Made by a program: the position numbers and the translations under genes. The notes below the pieces were generated by a model. The model saw nothing but the letters and a program-made list of their open reading frames with translations. It had not been told where the DNA came from and made no database searches. From Colwellia sp. (GTDB taxonomy: Bacteria; Pseudomonadota; Gammaproteobacteria; Enterobacterales; Alteromonadaceae), in NCBI GenBank assembly GCA_013215465.1, contig JABSOW010000007.1:62001-126000 (forward strand): a stretch of 64,000 bases of DNA, in the 5' to 3' direction. Position 1 is the first letter of the stretch, and each line of letters begins with the position of its first letter. Shown piece after piece: positions 20,689-31,057 of the stretch.

Positions 20689-22563
20689 TTAAAATATTGC
20701 TTTAACATGAGTACTAAACTCATCGGCTTCCATAAAGCCAGTAACACGTTGCTGGCTTAATTCCTCACCTTGTAAATTAAAAAATAAAATTGAAGGTAAA
20801 CCAAAAACATTGAAATGTTCCATTAATTCAATATTTTTATCGCTGCCAGTATCAGTTAAATCTATTTGTAATAATACCGAATTAGCTAAGGCTTTTTGTA
20901 CCTCATTATCAGAAAATGTATATTTTTCAAATTCTTTACAAGCGATACACCAGTCGGCATATAAATCGAGCATCACTGTTTTCCCTTGGCTATTGGCTTG
21001 AACTATCGCTGTTTTTAATTCTGCTAATGTTTCCACTTGTGTAAAGTGTTGTGATTTTTGAGTAGTACTTGACTCTACCGTAGGTAAATTTTGCTTAGGA
21101 TCAACCAATTGATACGCCATATTTGCGCCAATAAATAACATTAAGAAGATTACTAATGAACGAGTACCAAACCAAAAACCTCTGCTATTACTGTTCATGT
21201 TGGTGACGTAAAAATAACTTGCAGTGCTTAATAGAAGTAGTGCCCATAATGCTTGGCTGGCAATTTCAGCAATAAAGCGTTCAAGTAAAAATATCGGTAC
21301 AGCCAATAGCAGCAAACCAAAAATATTTTTGATAACATTCATCCAAGCACCTGCTTTAGGTAATAACTTTCCGCCAGAACTACCCAATATTAATAGTGGC
21401 AAGCCCATGCCTAAACTTAATGCATATAATGCGGATGCACCTAATACTACATCCCCAGTTTGAGAGATATATAATAAAGCCCCGGTCAGTGGTGCGGTTG
21501 TACAAGGAGAGGCCACTAAGCCAGAAATGACCCCCATCATTACTACGCCAGCAATAGAGCCACCTTTTTGTTTATTACTTAAGTTATTTAATTTATTTTG
21601 CCAGCTAGCAGGTAATGCTAAATTAAAAACACCAAACATAGAAAACGCCAGAAAGATAAACAATACGCTTAGGGCTATTAATATAAATGGGTGTTGAAAA
21701 ACAGCTTGAAATTGCGCTCCCGCCAAAGCAACGACAATACCGAGTAATGTATAGGTTATGGCCATACCTTGTACGTAGAAAAAAGATAAAGTGAACGCCT
21801 TCTTTGTAGTTAAGGGCGTAGTTAGATCTTTACCTGCACCAACAATAATTCCCGTTAAGATCGGGTACATAGGAAAAACACATGGCGTAAATGACAACAA
21901 TAAGCCACCGATAAAAAAAGCTATTAAGGTTAATATCAAGCTGTCTTGTTTCAACATCTCTGCTAGTTGATGTTGTTCACTACTGGGTGTTATTTGATCA
22001 ATGTTTTTAGTTTCCAGTACAGCATTATCATTTGCTTTAGTTAGAGCTGAAAATATAGCGACAGCATCATTCGAGGCGCTGTGTGCAAGCACACTATCTA
22101 GTGCTATCACTTGCTTGGTTGGCGGATAGCACAGACCTTTATCAGCACAGCCTTGATAACGAATAGTAATACTGGCGTCTTCGTTTGCCTGTACAATCTT
22201 TATGGTGAAATGTAGCTGTTCTTTATAGATTTGTTGCACACCAAAAAATTCATCTTCATGATCTAATCCTGCCGGTAAATCAATATCTGCATAACTGGCA
22301 TTGTTAACGGTAAACTTAAATTGATGACGATACAGGTAATAGCCTTCGCTGATATCGAAGTTAATATGTAATTGACTATTTTGCTGATCAAAATTAAAGG
22401 AAAAAGCCTGATCTACTGTTAAAAATTCATCATCATTACTAAACAAAGAAGATGACGAAATATCAAAAATAGATTGTTGGGCATGGCTGATTGCAGGTAA
22501 GAAAGTTACTAAGGTAAAAAGTAGACTTACAATTAAGTTAAGAAACAAAGACGGTTTTTTCAT
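20689..22563 (-). CDS. dsbD: Thiol:disulfide interchange protein DsbD
   Basis: DsbD moves electrons from cytoplasmic thioredoxin to periplasmic DsbC/CcmG-type acceptors. The three-part layout is visible in 624 residues: signal peptide and N-terminal domain with the Cys pair in GCADKGLCYPP, eight hydrophobic segments carrying the redox cysteines in TPCVFPMYP and SPCTTAPLTG, and a C-terminal thioredoxin domain with DWCIACKEFEKYTF. It is downstream of the broken cutA gene, the standard cutA-dsbD order, and converges on the GGDEF-EAL gene. Confidence 0.96.
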   Translation of the reverse strand: MKKPSLFLNLIVSLLFTLVTFLPAISHAQQSIFDISSSSLFSNDDEFLTVDQAFSFNFDQQNSQLHINFDISEGYYLYRHQFKFTVNNASYADIDLPAGLDHEDEFFGVQQIYKEQLHFTIKIVQANEDASITIRYQGCADKGLCYPPTKQVIALDSVLAHSASNDAVAIFSALTKANDNAVLETKNIDQITPSSEQHQLAEMLKQDSLILTLIAFFIGGLLLSFTPCVFPMYPILTGIIVGAGKDLTTPLTTKKAFTLSFFYVQGMAITYTLLGIVVALAGAQFQAVFQHPFILIALSVLFIFLAFSMFGVFNLALPASWQNKLNNLSNKQKGGSIAGVVMMGVISGLVASPCTTAPLTGALLYISQTGDVVLGASALYALSLGMGLPLLILGSSGGKLLPKAGAWMNVIKNIFGLLLLAVPIFLLERFIAEIASQALWALLLLSTASYFYVTNMNSNSRGFWFGTRSLVIFLMLFIGANMAYQLVDPKQNLPTVESSTTQKSQHFTQVETLAELKTAIVQANSQGKTVMLDLYADWCIACKEFEKYTFSDNEVQKALANSVLLQIDLTDTGSDKNIELMEHFNVFGLPSILFFNLQGEELSQQRVTGFMEADEFSTHVKAIF

Positions 22564-22568
22564 TTATT

Positions 22569-22880
22569 TTACTTCAACGATTCAGTTATCCAGTTTAAAT
22601 AATGCGTATCACCTTGCTGGATGTTCAAGGCAATCACTGCTACTACATCATACGGATGTAATTCATTTATTCGCGCATTTAACTGCTTAAATTTAGCGCT
22701 ATCCGTTTTAATTAACAATGGTACTTCGTGATCACACGGTAGTTCAGCCTGCCAAATATAAACTGAAGTTACATTGGCTATAATATTGACACAAGCAGCT
22801 CACTTTTCAGTGACTAAATGCTGAGCAATATTATGAGCGACATCTTTATTTGGACAAGTGGATAACACTAATTGAAACAA
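22569..22880 (-). pseudogene. cutA: CutA-like protein interrupted by an in-frame TGA
   Basis: Reading the minus strand from a TTG at 22880 gives LFQLVLSTCPNKDVAHNIAQHLVTEK, a TGA at 22802-22800, then AACVNIIANVTSVYIWQ, LLIKT, NELHPYDVVA and the normal C-terminus. Family members have Leu at the stop position (EKLAACVN-type), so a single TTA-to-TGA change explains it. The rest, 104 codons, is full-length and well preserved. The ATG at 22892 (after AGGA) is out of frame and stops at once, so the start is also damaged or is the TTG. CutA is a trimeric PII-like protein; its neighbour is dsbD as in E. coli. Confidence 0.85.
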
Positions 22881-23036
22881 TTTTTCATTCCTAATAAGAA
22901 GGTATTTTACTGGTATTCTCTTAAAAATAACTTAACAATACTAGTATTTAATAGTGCATTTTTGTTCAGGGCGATACTCACCTTGAAAAAGACCCGTTAA
23001 ACCCAATATATGTTTCATAGAAAAGAAGGAATTATT

Positions 23037-23546
23037 ATGTTTCGTTTGTTATTTGTACTTTTTATTATTATCCCTATTATTGAAATTAGCGTATTGATGC
23101 AAGTTGGTGAGTTACTCGGCATGTGGCCCACTATCGGTATAGTCATTTTGAGTGCTTGGCTCGGCGCAAAGTATGTTCGCCAGCAAGGCCTAGCCACTAT
23201 GCAATCAGTACAAGCTAAAATGGCACAAGGTGAAATGCCATCAAGTGAGATTGTTACTGGATTAATGTTATTAGTTGCCGGAGTATTGTTAGTTACCCCT
23301 GGCTTTGTTACTGATATTTTTGGTTTATCATTATTGGTGCCTAGTGTTCGCCAAGTGATCGCCGCCAGCGTACAAAAACATATTAACGTTAATGCTCATG
23401 TTGCCGGAAACCGTGCCGATGCGAGTTTTCATACCGGGAATACTTATGAGAATGAAGAGTTTTCTCATCCGCCAAACTCAAAGCCTAAAGTTATACCTCA
23501 ACATCACGCAGACACCATTGAAGGTGAATACACCCGTAAAGAATAA
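23037..23546 (+). CDS. fxsA: FxsA family membrane protein
   Basis: A 169-residue inner-membrane protein. The start at ATG 23037 is taken because AAGGA precedes it by 6-10 bp; an earlier in-frame ATG at 23010 has no site. The FxsA domain covers residues 1-125 (MFRLLFVLFIIIPIIEISVL, IVILSAWLGAKYVRQQGL, LVAGVLLVTPGFVTD) and a His/Asp-rich tail follows. In E. coli FxsA relieves phage T7 exclusion by F; its cellular role is unclear. Position directly before groES is conserved in gammaproteobacteria. Confidence 0.93.
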   Translation: MFRLLFVLFIIIPIIEISVLMQVGELLGMWPTIGIVILSAWLGAKYVRQQGLATMQSVQAKMAQGEMPSSEIVTGLMLLVAGVLLVTPGFVTDIFGLSLLVPSVRQVIAASVQKHINVNAHVAGNRADASFHTGNTYENEEFSHPPNSKPKVIPQHHADTIEGEYTRKE

Positions 23547-23562
23547 AAAGATAACCAGTGGG

Positions 23563-23590
23563 CTTGTGAATACTATTTTCATCCCCACTT
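23563..23590 (+). promoter_or_regulatory. Candidate sigma-32 (heat shock) promoter for groESL
   Basis: GCTTGTGAA at 23562-23570 resembles the sigma-32 -35 (CTTGAA core) and CCCCACTT at 23583-23590 resembles the -10 (CCCCATNT), with about 14 bp between. It lies 60-90 bp before groES. Assignment rests on consensus similarity only. Confidence 0.5.
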
Positions 23591-23652
23591 CTACTAACAA
23601 CAAATTAACTATGTTAATACCCCTACTAATTGAATACCCTCAGGAGAAATAA

Positions 23653-23943
23653 ATGAGCATTCGTCCATTACATGACCGTGTAATTATCAAACGTAAAGAA
23701 GTTGAATCAAAATCAGCTGGTGGCATTGTGTTAACTGGTAGCGCCGCTGAAAAATCTACTCGTGGTGAAGTTATTGCTGTGGGCAATGGCCGTGTATTAG
23801 AAAACGGTGAAGTACGTGCTTTAGACGTTAAAGTAGGTGACCAAGTTATCTTTTCAGAAGGCTATGGCTTAAAAACTGAAAAAATTGATGGTGAAGAAGT
23901 GCTTATTTTAAGTGAATCTGACATTCTTGCAATCGTAGAATAG
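23653..23943 (+). CDS. groES: Co-chaperonin GroES
   Basis: GroES caps the GroEL folding chamber. The 96-residue protein begins [18 protein letters not shown], carries the mobile loop ([20 protein letters not shown]) and ends DILAIVE, as in E. coli. AGGAG lies 8 bp before the ATG. A candidate heat-shock promoter lies upstream. It is followed by groEL after an unusually long 236-bp spacer. Confidence 0.99.
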   Translation: MSIRPLHDRVIIKRKEVESKSAGGIVLTGSAAEKSTRGEVIAVGNGRVLENGEVRALDVKVGDQVIFSEGYGLKTEKIDGEEVLILSESDILAIVE

Positions 23944-23958
23944 TCATAGGAATTTTTA

Positions 23959-24083
23959 TGTCGCTAGTTCACGCAGTAGCGGTATCAGAAGTACTCACTG
24001 ACTAGCGTCAGCTCTGTGCTTTTTGAGGTATAGGACATACTAATGTCGCATTACATGGATGTAAAAGAGCGACCTTTGCTCTT
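23959..24083 (+). other. Structured groES-groEL intercistronic region
   Basis: The spacer between groES and groEL is 236 bp. It holds two hairpins: CGCTAGT (23962-23968) with ACTAGCG (24001-24007), and AAGAGC (24065-24070) with GCTCTT (24078-24083). A 15-codon open frame (ATG 23959, preceded by AGGA) covers the first hairpin. No T run follows either hairpin, so they could process or stabilise the mRNA rather than terminate it. Confidence 0.45.
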
Positions 24084-24119
24084 GAGCTGACTAGCTTAAA
24101 GTAAAGCCTTAATGAATAA

Positions 24120-25829
<1,710 letters not shown>

Positions 25830-26105
25830 TGCGACGAGAGTCGTGTATGGTTTGGCACTTGATATAATTCAAGTGTCTATTTCTAGTATTTATTTGATTT
25901 TTATAGATATTGCTTGACAGTAATAACGTAGATTTGATTTAATGCTAGAACTAGCTCCTCAGCGGGCTACTAAAACGGATGCGGCATCTTGCCAATGTAT
26001 CTGTACTTTCATAGGCATTCAAATTTTAACATTTGTGCTAACTTGAAAGTTTCCGCTGGAAAAACTAGTAATAGCTAACGCAAGGTGAGATTTTCTTGTA
26101 CTGCC

Positions 26106-26172
26106 CCCATTGACTTGGAGGTTTGTCACAAACCCTTACCAAATGTTAGCAAACAACCTCAATGGGTTTTTT
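26106..26172 (+). terminator. Long hairpin with T6, probable terminator downstream of groEL
   Basis: CCCATTGA (26106-26113) pairs with TCAATGGG (26159-26166), reinforced by AGGTTTG against CAAACAACCT, followed by TTTTTT (26167-26172). The stretch 25830-26105 before it shows no gene. It could end groESL transcription or belong to an unrecognised small RNA. Confidence 0.6.
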
Positions 26173-26258
26173 GAATAAGCCTCATTGACAACATGAATTA
26201 AACTTATGCTTACTGCGTGGTTTATTCGTTGTTGAACAGGCTTACCGATCTGTTGGAT

Positions 26259-26454
26259 ATTGAGATTTTACGTGTATTATCTTCGATAGCTCGAAATTAA
26301 TATTCTTAGAATCTCTAACTGGTAATTGAGATTGTACGTGTATTATCTTCGATAGCTCGAACATTAGTATATTTAGAATCTCTAACTGGTAATTGAGATT
26401 GTGCTTGTATTATCTTCGATAGCTCGAACATTAATATATTTAGAATCTCTAACT
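26259..26454. repeat. Three tandem copies of a 66-67 bp unit with nested inverted repeats
   Basis: Units start at 26259, 26325 and 26392, each beginning ATTGAGATT and ending AGAATCTCTAACT. All three contain TATTATCTTCGATAGCTCGAA. Within each unit GAGATT at the left is complementary to AATCTC at the right, and TTCGA-TAGC-TCGAA forms a small central hairpin, so each unit can fold on itself. Copies differ by a few bases. The whole unit repeats without unique spacers, so it is not a CRISPR. It sits between groEL and the intron; the rest of 26455-26732 contains further short hairpins (TGTTGC/GCAACA at about 26601-26616) and no gene. Confidence 0.85.
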
Positions 26455-27345
26455 CCACTTTAATTAATTTTATCGTGATCGTAGGGATGATTTTGGAGAA
26501 CTGGTAGTACAGTACTTTCAAAAATCATTCTTACAACTTCAACTTGTAGGTATATATATTACTGAGTTTCTATACTCTTAATGTGTATCTATATCATGGT
26601 GTTGCTGGCGCAACATTCAAAATAACCACTACGGTTAAACCATACTGGCGTAAGCCATTAAAGTTATTGTCTCAGCATATCCATTTATATGTTAGTGAGA
26701 TCAACCTTGCGACAGGTTGTAGTCTAGGGATAGTGCGATGTTGGTAACGACATGGTGCGAAGCTTCCTGACAATGTATCTCTGCGAAAGCAGTATTTTAA
26801 CTCGTGAGAGTGAATATAGTCTGTTAATAACAAACGGACTGAGAGCTAGGCTAAACAATAGGGTTAACATATGTGAACTGCTGATAAACACCGTCAACCG
26901 CACTAAGCGAAATGTTGTTGATACGCTTAAACCAAAAGGTACGCGACTGGCTACTCTTTTTATATCTGGGAGTACGTCGTCATACAGTCGTCGGTGGATA
27001 GGCAGAACCTAAGTTGTTTATGTAACTTTAATGGAACTCGGTAAGCCCAATTATTCGCTTAAATTGTTTGTAGTTTAAACATATTGAGCAGGGGATCCGC
27101 AAGGTGAACTGTTGAGTAAGTGGGTAAAGGAGGTTGGAAAAAGCGAATGCTAAATTGTAATGATTTAGATAGATGTGAAATGCATTAATCAGAAATGGTG
27201 CAGACTTCCAACTGGTCTTTAATCGTGAGATAGACGTGTAAAGCTGTCTTTAATTTGATCCTAACGGGATAAGAAATAATTCTTCCCGTTAGGGGATAAT
27301 TACGTCTTGTTCTTGTTAGGTCATAACTAACAGGAGAAAAGCAAG

Positions 27346-29007
27346 ATGAGTGCGGCATTTGTTGTACCTGCGTTCTCCCATCAGGCGCAAAGCTGGCATA
27401 CCATTAATTGGTATTCAGTTGAGCTACAGGTGAGAGGGCTACAAGTACGGATCGCGAAGGCGACTAAGCAACAACAATGGCGTAGGGTGAAAACCTTACA
27501 ACGTTTGTTGGTGCGCTCGTTTGCTGCTAAATGCTTAGCGGTTAAGCGGGTAACTGAGAATCGAGGCAAAAGGACTGCTGGTGTCGATAGGGAGTTATGG
27601 GGTACGCCTGATAGTAAATGGCAGGCTATTTTTCGATTAAAGCGGCAAGGGTATAAACCCAAACCGTTGCGGAGGATATACATTCCAAAGAGTAACGGTA
27701 AACGTCGCCCTTTAGGAATACCGACTATGTTAGATAGGGCAATGCAGGCGTTATTTCTGTTAGCTCTTGAACCTGTGTCGGAAACCACCGCAGATCGGAA
27801 TAGCTATGGCTTTCGACCAATGCGCTCTACGGCTGATGCGATAGAACAATGTTTTGTCAATTTAAGTCGTAAAAGCTCGGCAAAATGGGTGCTTGAGGGA
27901 GATATCAAAGGCTGCTTTGATAACATCAGCCATGACTGGTTACTTGCCAATGTAGTGTTGGATAAACAAGTGCTCAGTAAGTGGTTGAAAGCGGGATTCA
28001 TTGAATTCGGTAAGTTAAACCCAACGAAAGCGGGTACACCACAGGGAGGAATTATTTCTCCTGTGTTGGCTAATTTGGCACTTGATGGTTTGGAAGAGGT
28101 ATTGTATTCCCACTTTGGGAAGAAGAATACTAAAGCCGCCTATAAGACCAAGGTCAATTATGTGAGGTACGCAGATGACTTTATTATTACAGGTATCTCG
28201 AAAGAAATATTAGAAAATGAAGTTAAGCCTATCGTTGAAGCCTTTATGGCTGAGCGTGGTCTTACGTTGTCACCAGAGAAAACGGTGATAACGCATATCA
28301 ATGATGGGTTTGATTTTCTTGGGCAGAATTTACGAAAATATAGCAATGGCAAGATGTTAATCAAACCTAGTCGTAAAAGCGTAAAAAGTGTGCTTGGGAA
28401 GGTTCGCGATATAGTTAAAGGGCAAAAGACTATTACAGCAGGGTTGCTTATTAGTCAGTTAAATCCAATTCTTCGGGGTTGGGCTAACTACCATCGTCAT
28501 ATTGTGGCGAAGGAAACTTTTAATTATGTGGATTATCGGGTGTGGAAACTTCTGTGGCAATGGTGCAGACGACGACATAATAATCGTCATAAACGCTGGA
28601 TTAAAGCTAAATACTTTAAATCAGTGGGGCCAAGAAACTGGACGTTTTCAGGTATTGTGCCTGACGATAGAGTTGTCAGGTTAATGTACACCAATGATAT
28701 ACCGATAAAGCGACACATTAAGATGAAAGCAGAGGCAAATCCGTATGATTTAGCATTTGAGGAATACTTTGAAAAGCGCCAAGAGCGAATTTGGAGAGAC
28801 TCAATGCAAGGTAAACGAATTTTGTTAATGCTTTGGCTCAGACAACAGCAATGTTGTCCCATGTGCCGCCATCCAATTACTAAGGCAACAGAATGGAATA
28901 TTCACCATATTGTTGAAAAGGTAAAAGGTGGTAGTGATGAAATGAGTAACTTAGTGTTGTTGCACCCTAATTGTCATAGGCAATTGCACTCTAAAGTTGC
29001 AAGTTGA
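27346..29007 (+). CDS. ltrA: Group II intron reverse transcriptase/maturase with HNH endonuclease
   Basis: A 553-residue intron-encoded protein that helps the intron RNA splice and insert into DNA. Reverse transcriptase blocks are in order: [78 protein letters not shown], and catalytic YVRYADDF (YADD intact). The maturase X domain follows ([10 protein letters not shown]). An HNH endonuclease closes the protein with [34 protein letters not shown]. It starts ATG 27346 after CAGGAGAAAAGC. All catalytic residues appear intact, so the element may be active. Confidence 0.97.
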   Translation: MSAAFVVPAFSHQAQSWHTINWYSVELQVRGLQVRIAKATKQQQWRRVKTLQRLLVRSFAAKCLAVKRVTENRGKRTAGVDRELWGTPDSKWQAIFRLKRQGYKPKPLRRIYIPKSNGKRRPLGIPTMLDRAMQALFLLALEPVSETTADRNSYGFRPMRSTADAIEQCFVNLSRKSSAKWVLEGDIKGCFDNISHDWLLANVVLDKQVLSKWLKAGFIEFGKLNPTKAGTPQGGIISPVLANLALDGLEEVLYSHFGKKNTKAAYKTKVNYVRYADDFIITGISKEILENEVKPIVEAFMAERGLTLSPEKTVITHINDGFDFLGQNLRKYSNGKMLIKPSRKSVKSVLGKVRDIVKGQKTITAGLLISQLNPILRGWANYHRHIVAKETFNYVDYRVWKLLWQWCRRRHNNRHKRWIKAKYFKSVGPRNWTFSGIVPDDRVVRLMYTNDIPIKRHIKMKAEANPYDLAFEEYFEKRQERIWRDSMQGKRILLMLWLRQQQCCPMCRHPITKATEWNIHHIVEKVKGGSDEMSNLVLLHPNCHRQLHSKVAS

Positions 29008-29014
29008 CTTTCCT

Positions 29015-29050
29015 GCTATGTATTTATACAGTACTGTATGAATACATAGC
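29015..29050. repeat. 17-bp near-perfect palindrome between maturase and DUF2188 genes
   Basis: GCTATGTATTTATACAG (29015-29031) pairs with CTGTATGAATACATAGC (29034-29050), with a single G-T wobble and a 2-bp centre. It lies just after the maturase stop and before the second intron gene. The centre reads ATACAGTACTGTAT, and the flank TACTGTATGAATACATAG partly resembles a LexA site. It could be a terminator-like hairpin, an operator, or a mark of cargo insertion. Confidence 0.7.
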
Positions 29051-29139
29051 AATTGAAGCTGGAATTGGTTATAATGTGTTCGACTATTTAAGTTATGTAG
29101 TCACATTTGTAATTAGCTAATTTTATGGGGAAATCCGCT

Positions 29140-29361
29140 ATGGGTAAAAATCAACATGTAGTAAAAAGAGATGATGGATGGGCTGTGCGTGGCGAGAAAA
29201 ACTCTCGTGATACTTCACACCATCGCACTCAAGAGGAGGCTAGAAAAGCTGCTCGAGATATTGCGATTAATCAAAAAAGTGAAGTCGTCATACATAGGGA
29301 AAATGGTCGTATAAGAGATAAAGACTCATACGGTAATGATCCGCATCCACCGAAAGGATAG
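29140..29361 (+). CDS. DUF2188 family protein carried inside the group II intron
   Basis: A 73-residue basic protein: NQHVVKRDDGWAVRGEKN, then TQEEARKAARDIAINQKSEVVIHRENGRIRDKDSYGNDP. This is the complete DUF2188 pattern (GWAV, T-x-x-EA, A-x-x-IA, S-E-V-V-IH, DGRIR-x-RDSYGNDP); function of the family is unknown. The ATG at 29140 is preferred over 29125 because GGGGA lies 8 bp upstream. It ends 38 bp before domain V, so it lies within intron domain IV with the maturase. A second cargo gene is unusual for group II introns. Confidence 0.85.
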   Translation: MGKNQHVVKRDDGWAVRGEKNSRDTSHHRTQEEARKAARDIAINQKSEVVIHRENGRIRDKDSYGNDPHPPKG

Positions 29362-29399
29362 TCGCTGGTCTGTATTCAGGTATAGACTTATAAAGGCTT

Positions 29400-29433
29400 G
29401 AGCCGTATGCGGGGAAATTCGCACGTACGGTTC
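29400..29433 (+). ncRNA. Group II intron domain V (catalytic hairpin)
   Basis: 34 nt with stem GAGCCGT/ACGGTTC, the inner stem around a GGGGAAATTC loop, and the AGC catalytic triad near the 5' side. It matches the near-invariant domain V of bacterial group II introns. Confidence 0.93.
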
Positions 29434-29517
29434 TTAGGGGAGGGGTGGCTAGCAATAGCTGCTCCTTACCCGACATTTATGCTACGCGCATAAAGCATTA
29501 AACTTGCTTATGGTACT

Positions 29518-29543
29518 AAAAGCTCACTTCGGTGAGCTTTTTA
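29518..29543 (+). terminator. Hairpin terminator just beyond the intron
   Basis: AGCTCAC (29521-29527), loop TTCG, GTGAGCT (29532-29538), then T5. Before the intron inserted, it would have lain about 0.9 kb after groEL. The remaining 29544-29821 before the lipoprotein gene holds a short GATTGATT/AATCAATC inverted repeat and no gene. Confidence 0.88.
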
Positions 29544-29821
29544 CTTCCTAGGATTTAGTCTTTAGGATCTAAGTTCAGCGCTAAGTATTGGTGTTGGTGG
29601 ATTGATTGACTGTAATCATGGCCGGTGTGTGCATTCCCGACATTAACCTTAAAATATTTGCCATATATTTTCTAATCAATCATTCCAATTTGATGGGGTT
29701 GTACGCACATCCTTGATATTAATAGATCATACTACTCGACGATTTATACTTACTTGGTTTCGTTACTATAAGTTAGTGACGGGTATGATAGTCTAGGTAT
29801 AAACATTTCTAGGATTGAAAA

Positions 29822-30388
29822 ATGAAAAAAACCATCAGTTTATTTATTATGATTTTATCTAGTTGGCTAATCATAGGTTGTGTACAAGTACCCCTGGAAC
29901 ATAAGGACAACAACAATCTGCTCGCTATTTCTAGTGTTACAGATTCAGCTGTCAGTTACCCTCGTGGAAGTTTGTTTTCACTTTCACCGAAATATATCAA
30001 CGAAACGTCTTTAAAGGCAGAACAAACTCAAAGCATTTATCACCTTTACAGCAAGGCTATTGTCAATAATCTAACAAAGAATGGTTATATTAATGGCTTG
30101 GCAACGGCACAAGCTGATTTTTATGTAGGCTTTGCTGTGGCGCTTTCAGATGATCTTTCAGATGAAAAAATTAATAACAAATTTGGTGTCACTCCAGGTT
30201 TGCCGGAAAAATCAGATTTAAAGAAAGGAAGTTTTTTAATTTATATTGAAGATGCCATTACTGGACAACGAGTGTGGCGAGGTATAGCGCAAGGCTTTGC
30301 TCATAACAAATTAACACCAGAGCAACGTCGCCAACGCACCGCTACGGTTGTAGCAAACGTTATGACACAATTTTATCAAATTAATTAA
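29822..30388 (+). CDS. DUF4136-type lipoprotein
   Basis: A 188-residue protein with a lipobox (signal peptide ending LIIGC, Cys20), so it is probably anchored to a membrane in the periplasm. The mature part has features of DUF4136 proteins: YPRGSLFSLSP, repeated aliphatic segments, ADFYVGFAVAL, GSFLIYIEDAITGQRVWRGIAQGFA and a C-terminal amphipathic helix. Function unknown. Starts ATG 29822; the DUF3016 gene follows 69 bp later. Confidence 0.78.
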   Translation: MKKTISLFIMILSSWLIIGCVQVPLEHKDNNNLLAISSVTDSAVSYPRGSLFSLSPKYINETSLKAEQTQSIYHLYSKAIVNNLTKNGYINGLATAQADFYVGFAVALSDDLSDEKINNKFGVTPGLPEKSDLKKGSFLIYIEDAITGQRVWRGIAQGFAHNKLTPEQRRQRTATVVANVMTQFYQIN

Positions 30389-30457
30389 CAATTATTTACA
30401 ATATTAGTCGTTAAAATACGGTCTAATAAGGTATACCGTTTATAAGAGGATACACTA

Positions 30458-30964
30458 ATGAAAAAATTATCGATTACTTTACTGGCTATGTTCACTTTTG
30501 TTTCATTACTTCCTGTGGCTTATGCAGCCACATCAGAAGTGGTTTGGACCGACCATGAAAAGTATCGCGATATACGCCCAGGTAACGAAGGTCGCAAACA
30601 TTTTCGTGAACGTACTTTTAAAAGTTTTGAGAAGCATTTTGCTAAATTGGCAGAAAACTTGCCAGCAGGGCAGTTGTTAAAAATAAATGTTACCGACATA
30701 GATTTAGCGGGCGATACCCATTTCGGTGGTATAAACCAATTACGTATTATTAAAGATATTTACTCTCCTCGGATGAATTTTTCTTACCAATTAGTTAATG
30801 CGGATGGCAGCATAGTTACCTCGGATGAAATTGTACTCAAGGATATGAATTTTATGATGGGTAGCAATTTAAAGTACCGCAATAAATCACTAGGTTATGA
30901 AAAGAAAATGTTGGATGATTGGTTTGCTGACACTTTTAAAGAGCTAATCGTTAAGAAAAAATAA
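30458..30964 (+). CDS. DUF3016 family periplasmic protein
   Basis: A 168-residue protein with a Sec signal peptide (cleavage after VAYA, about residue 23). The mature part reads SEVVWTDHEKYRDIRPGNEGRKHFRERTFKSFEKHF, then LKINVTDIDLAGDTHFGG and IVLKDMNF, the pattern of DUF3016 proteins common in Alteromonadales. Family function is unknown. AGAGGA lies before the ATG. It follows the DUF4136 lipoprotein gene and may be co-transcribed. Confidence 0.82.
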   Translation: MKKLSITLLAMFTFVSLLPVAYAATSEVVWTDHEKYRDIRPGNEGRKHFRERTFKSFEKHFAKLAENLPAGQLLKINVTDIDLAGDTHFGGINQLRIIKDIYSPRMNFSYQLVNADGSIVTSDEIVLKDMNFMMGSNLKYRNKSLGYEKKMLDDWFADTFKELIVKKK

Positions 30965-31057
30965 CTTATTCAACGTATAAAAATGCTGCTTCGGCAGTTT
31001 TTTATGTCCCTCATATAAAACACCTACCTTGAGGTTAATTGTTTACCTGTGTAAGTA

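Larger units (their letters stand above)
26733..29474 (+). mobile_element. Group II intron with RT/maturase and an extra DUF2188 gene
   Basis: The 5' end is placed at GTGCGATG (26733), the usual GUGYG start. About 610 nt of probable ribozyme domains I-III precede the maturase gene. A classical 34-nt domain V lies at 29400-29433 (GAGCCGT...ACGGTTC). Domain VI follows (29437-29470) with a candidate branch-point A near 29468, and the 3' end is at CCCGAC (29474). The total is about 2.74 kb. All hallmark parts of a mobile intron are present. The insertion point is intergenic, about 0.9 kb after groEL and 44 bp before a terminator hairpin. Boundaries are from motif reading and could be off by a few bases. 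Confidence 0.85.

Noticed and set aside
22800-22802. Selenocysteine codon in CutA
   Set aside because: CutA has Leu at this place and no selenocysteine form is known; a nonsense mutation is simpler.
26259-26454. CRISPR array
   Set aside because: The whole 66-67 bp unit is repeated, there are no unique spacers, and no cas genes are near.
26315-26521. 68-codon minus-strand ORF over the tandem repeats
   Set aside because: It only reflects the repeated DNA in one open frame; no start signal or protein character.
26595-26732. Integron attC or retron-like RNA
   Set aside because: Several hairpins exist, but no RYYYAAC/GTTRRRY core sites, integrase or separate RT gene; the only RT belongs to the group II intron.
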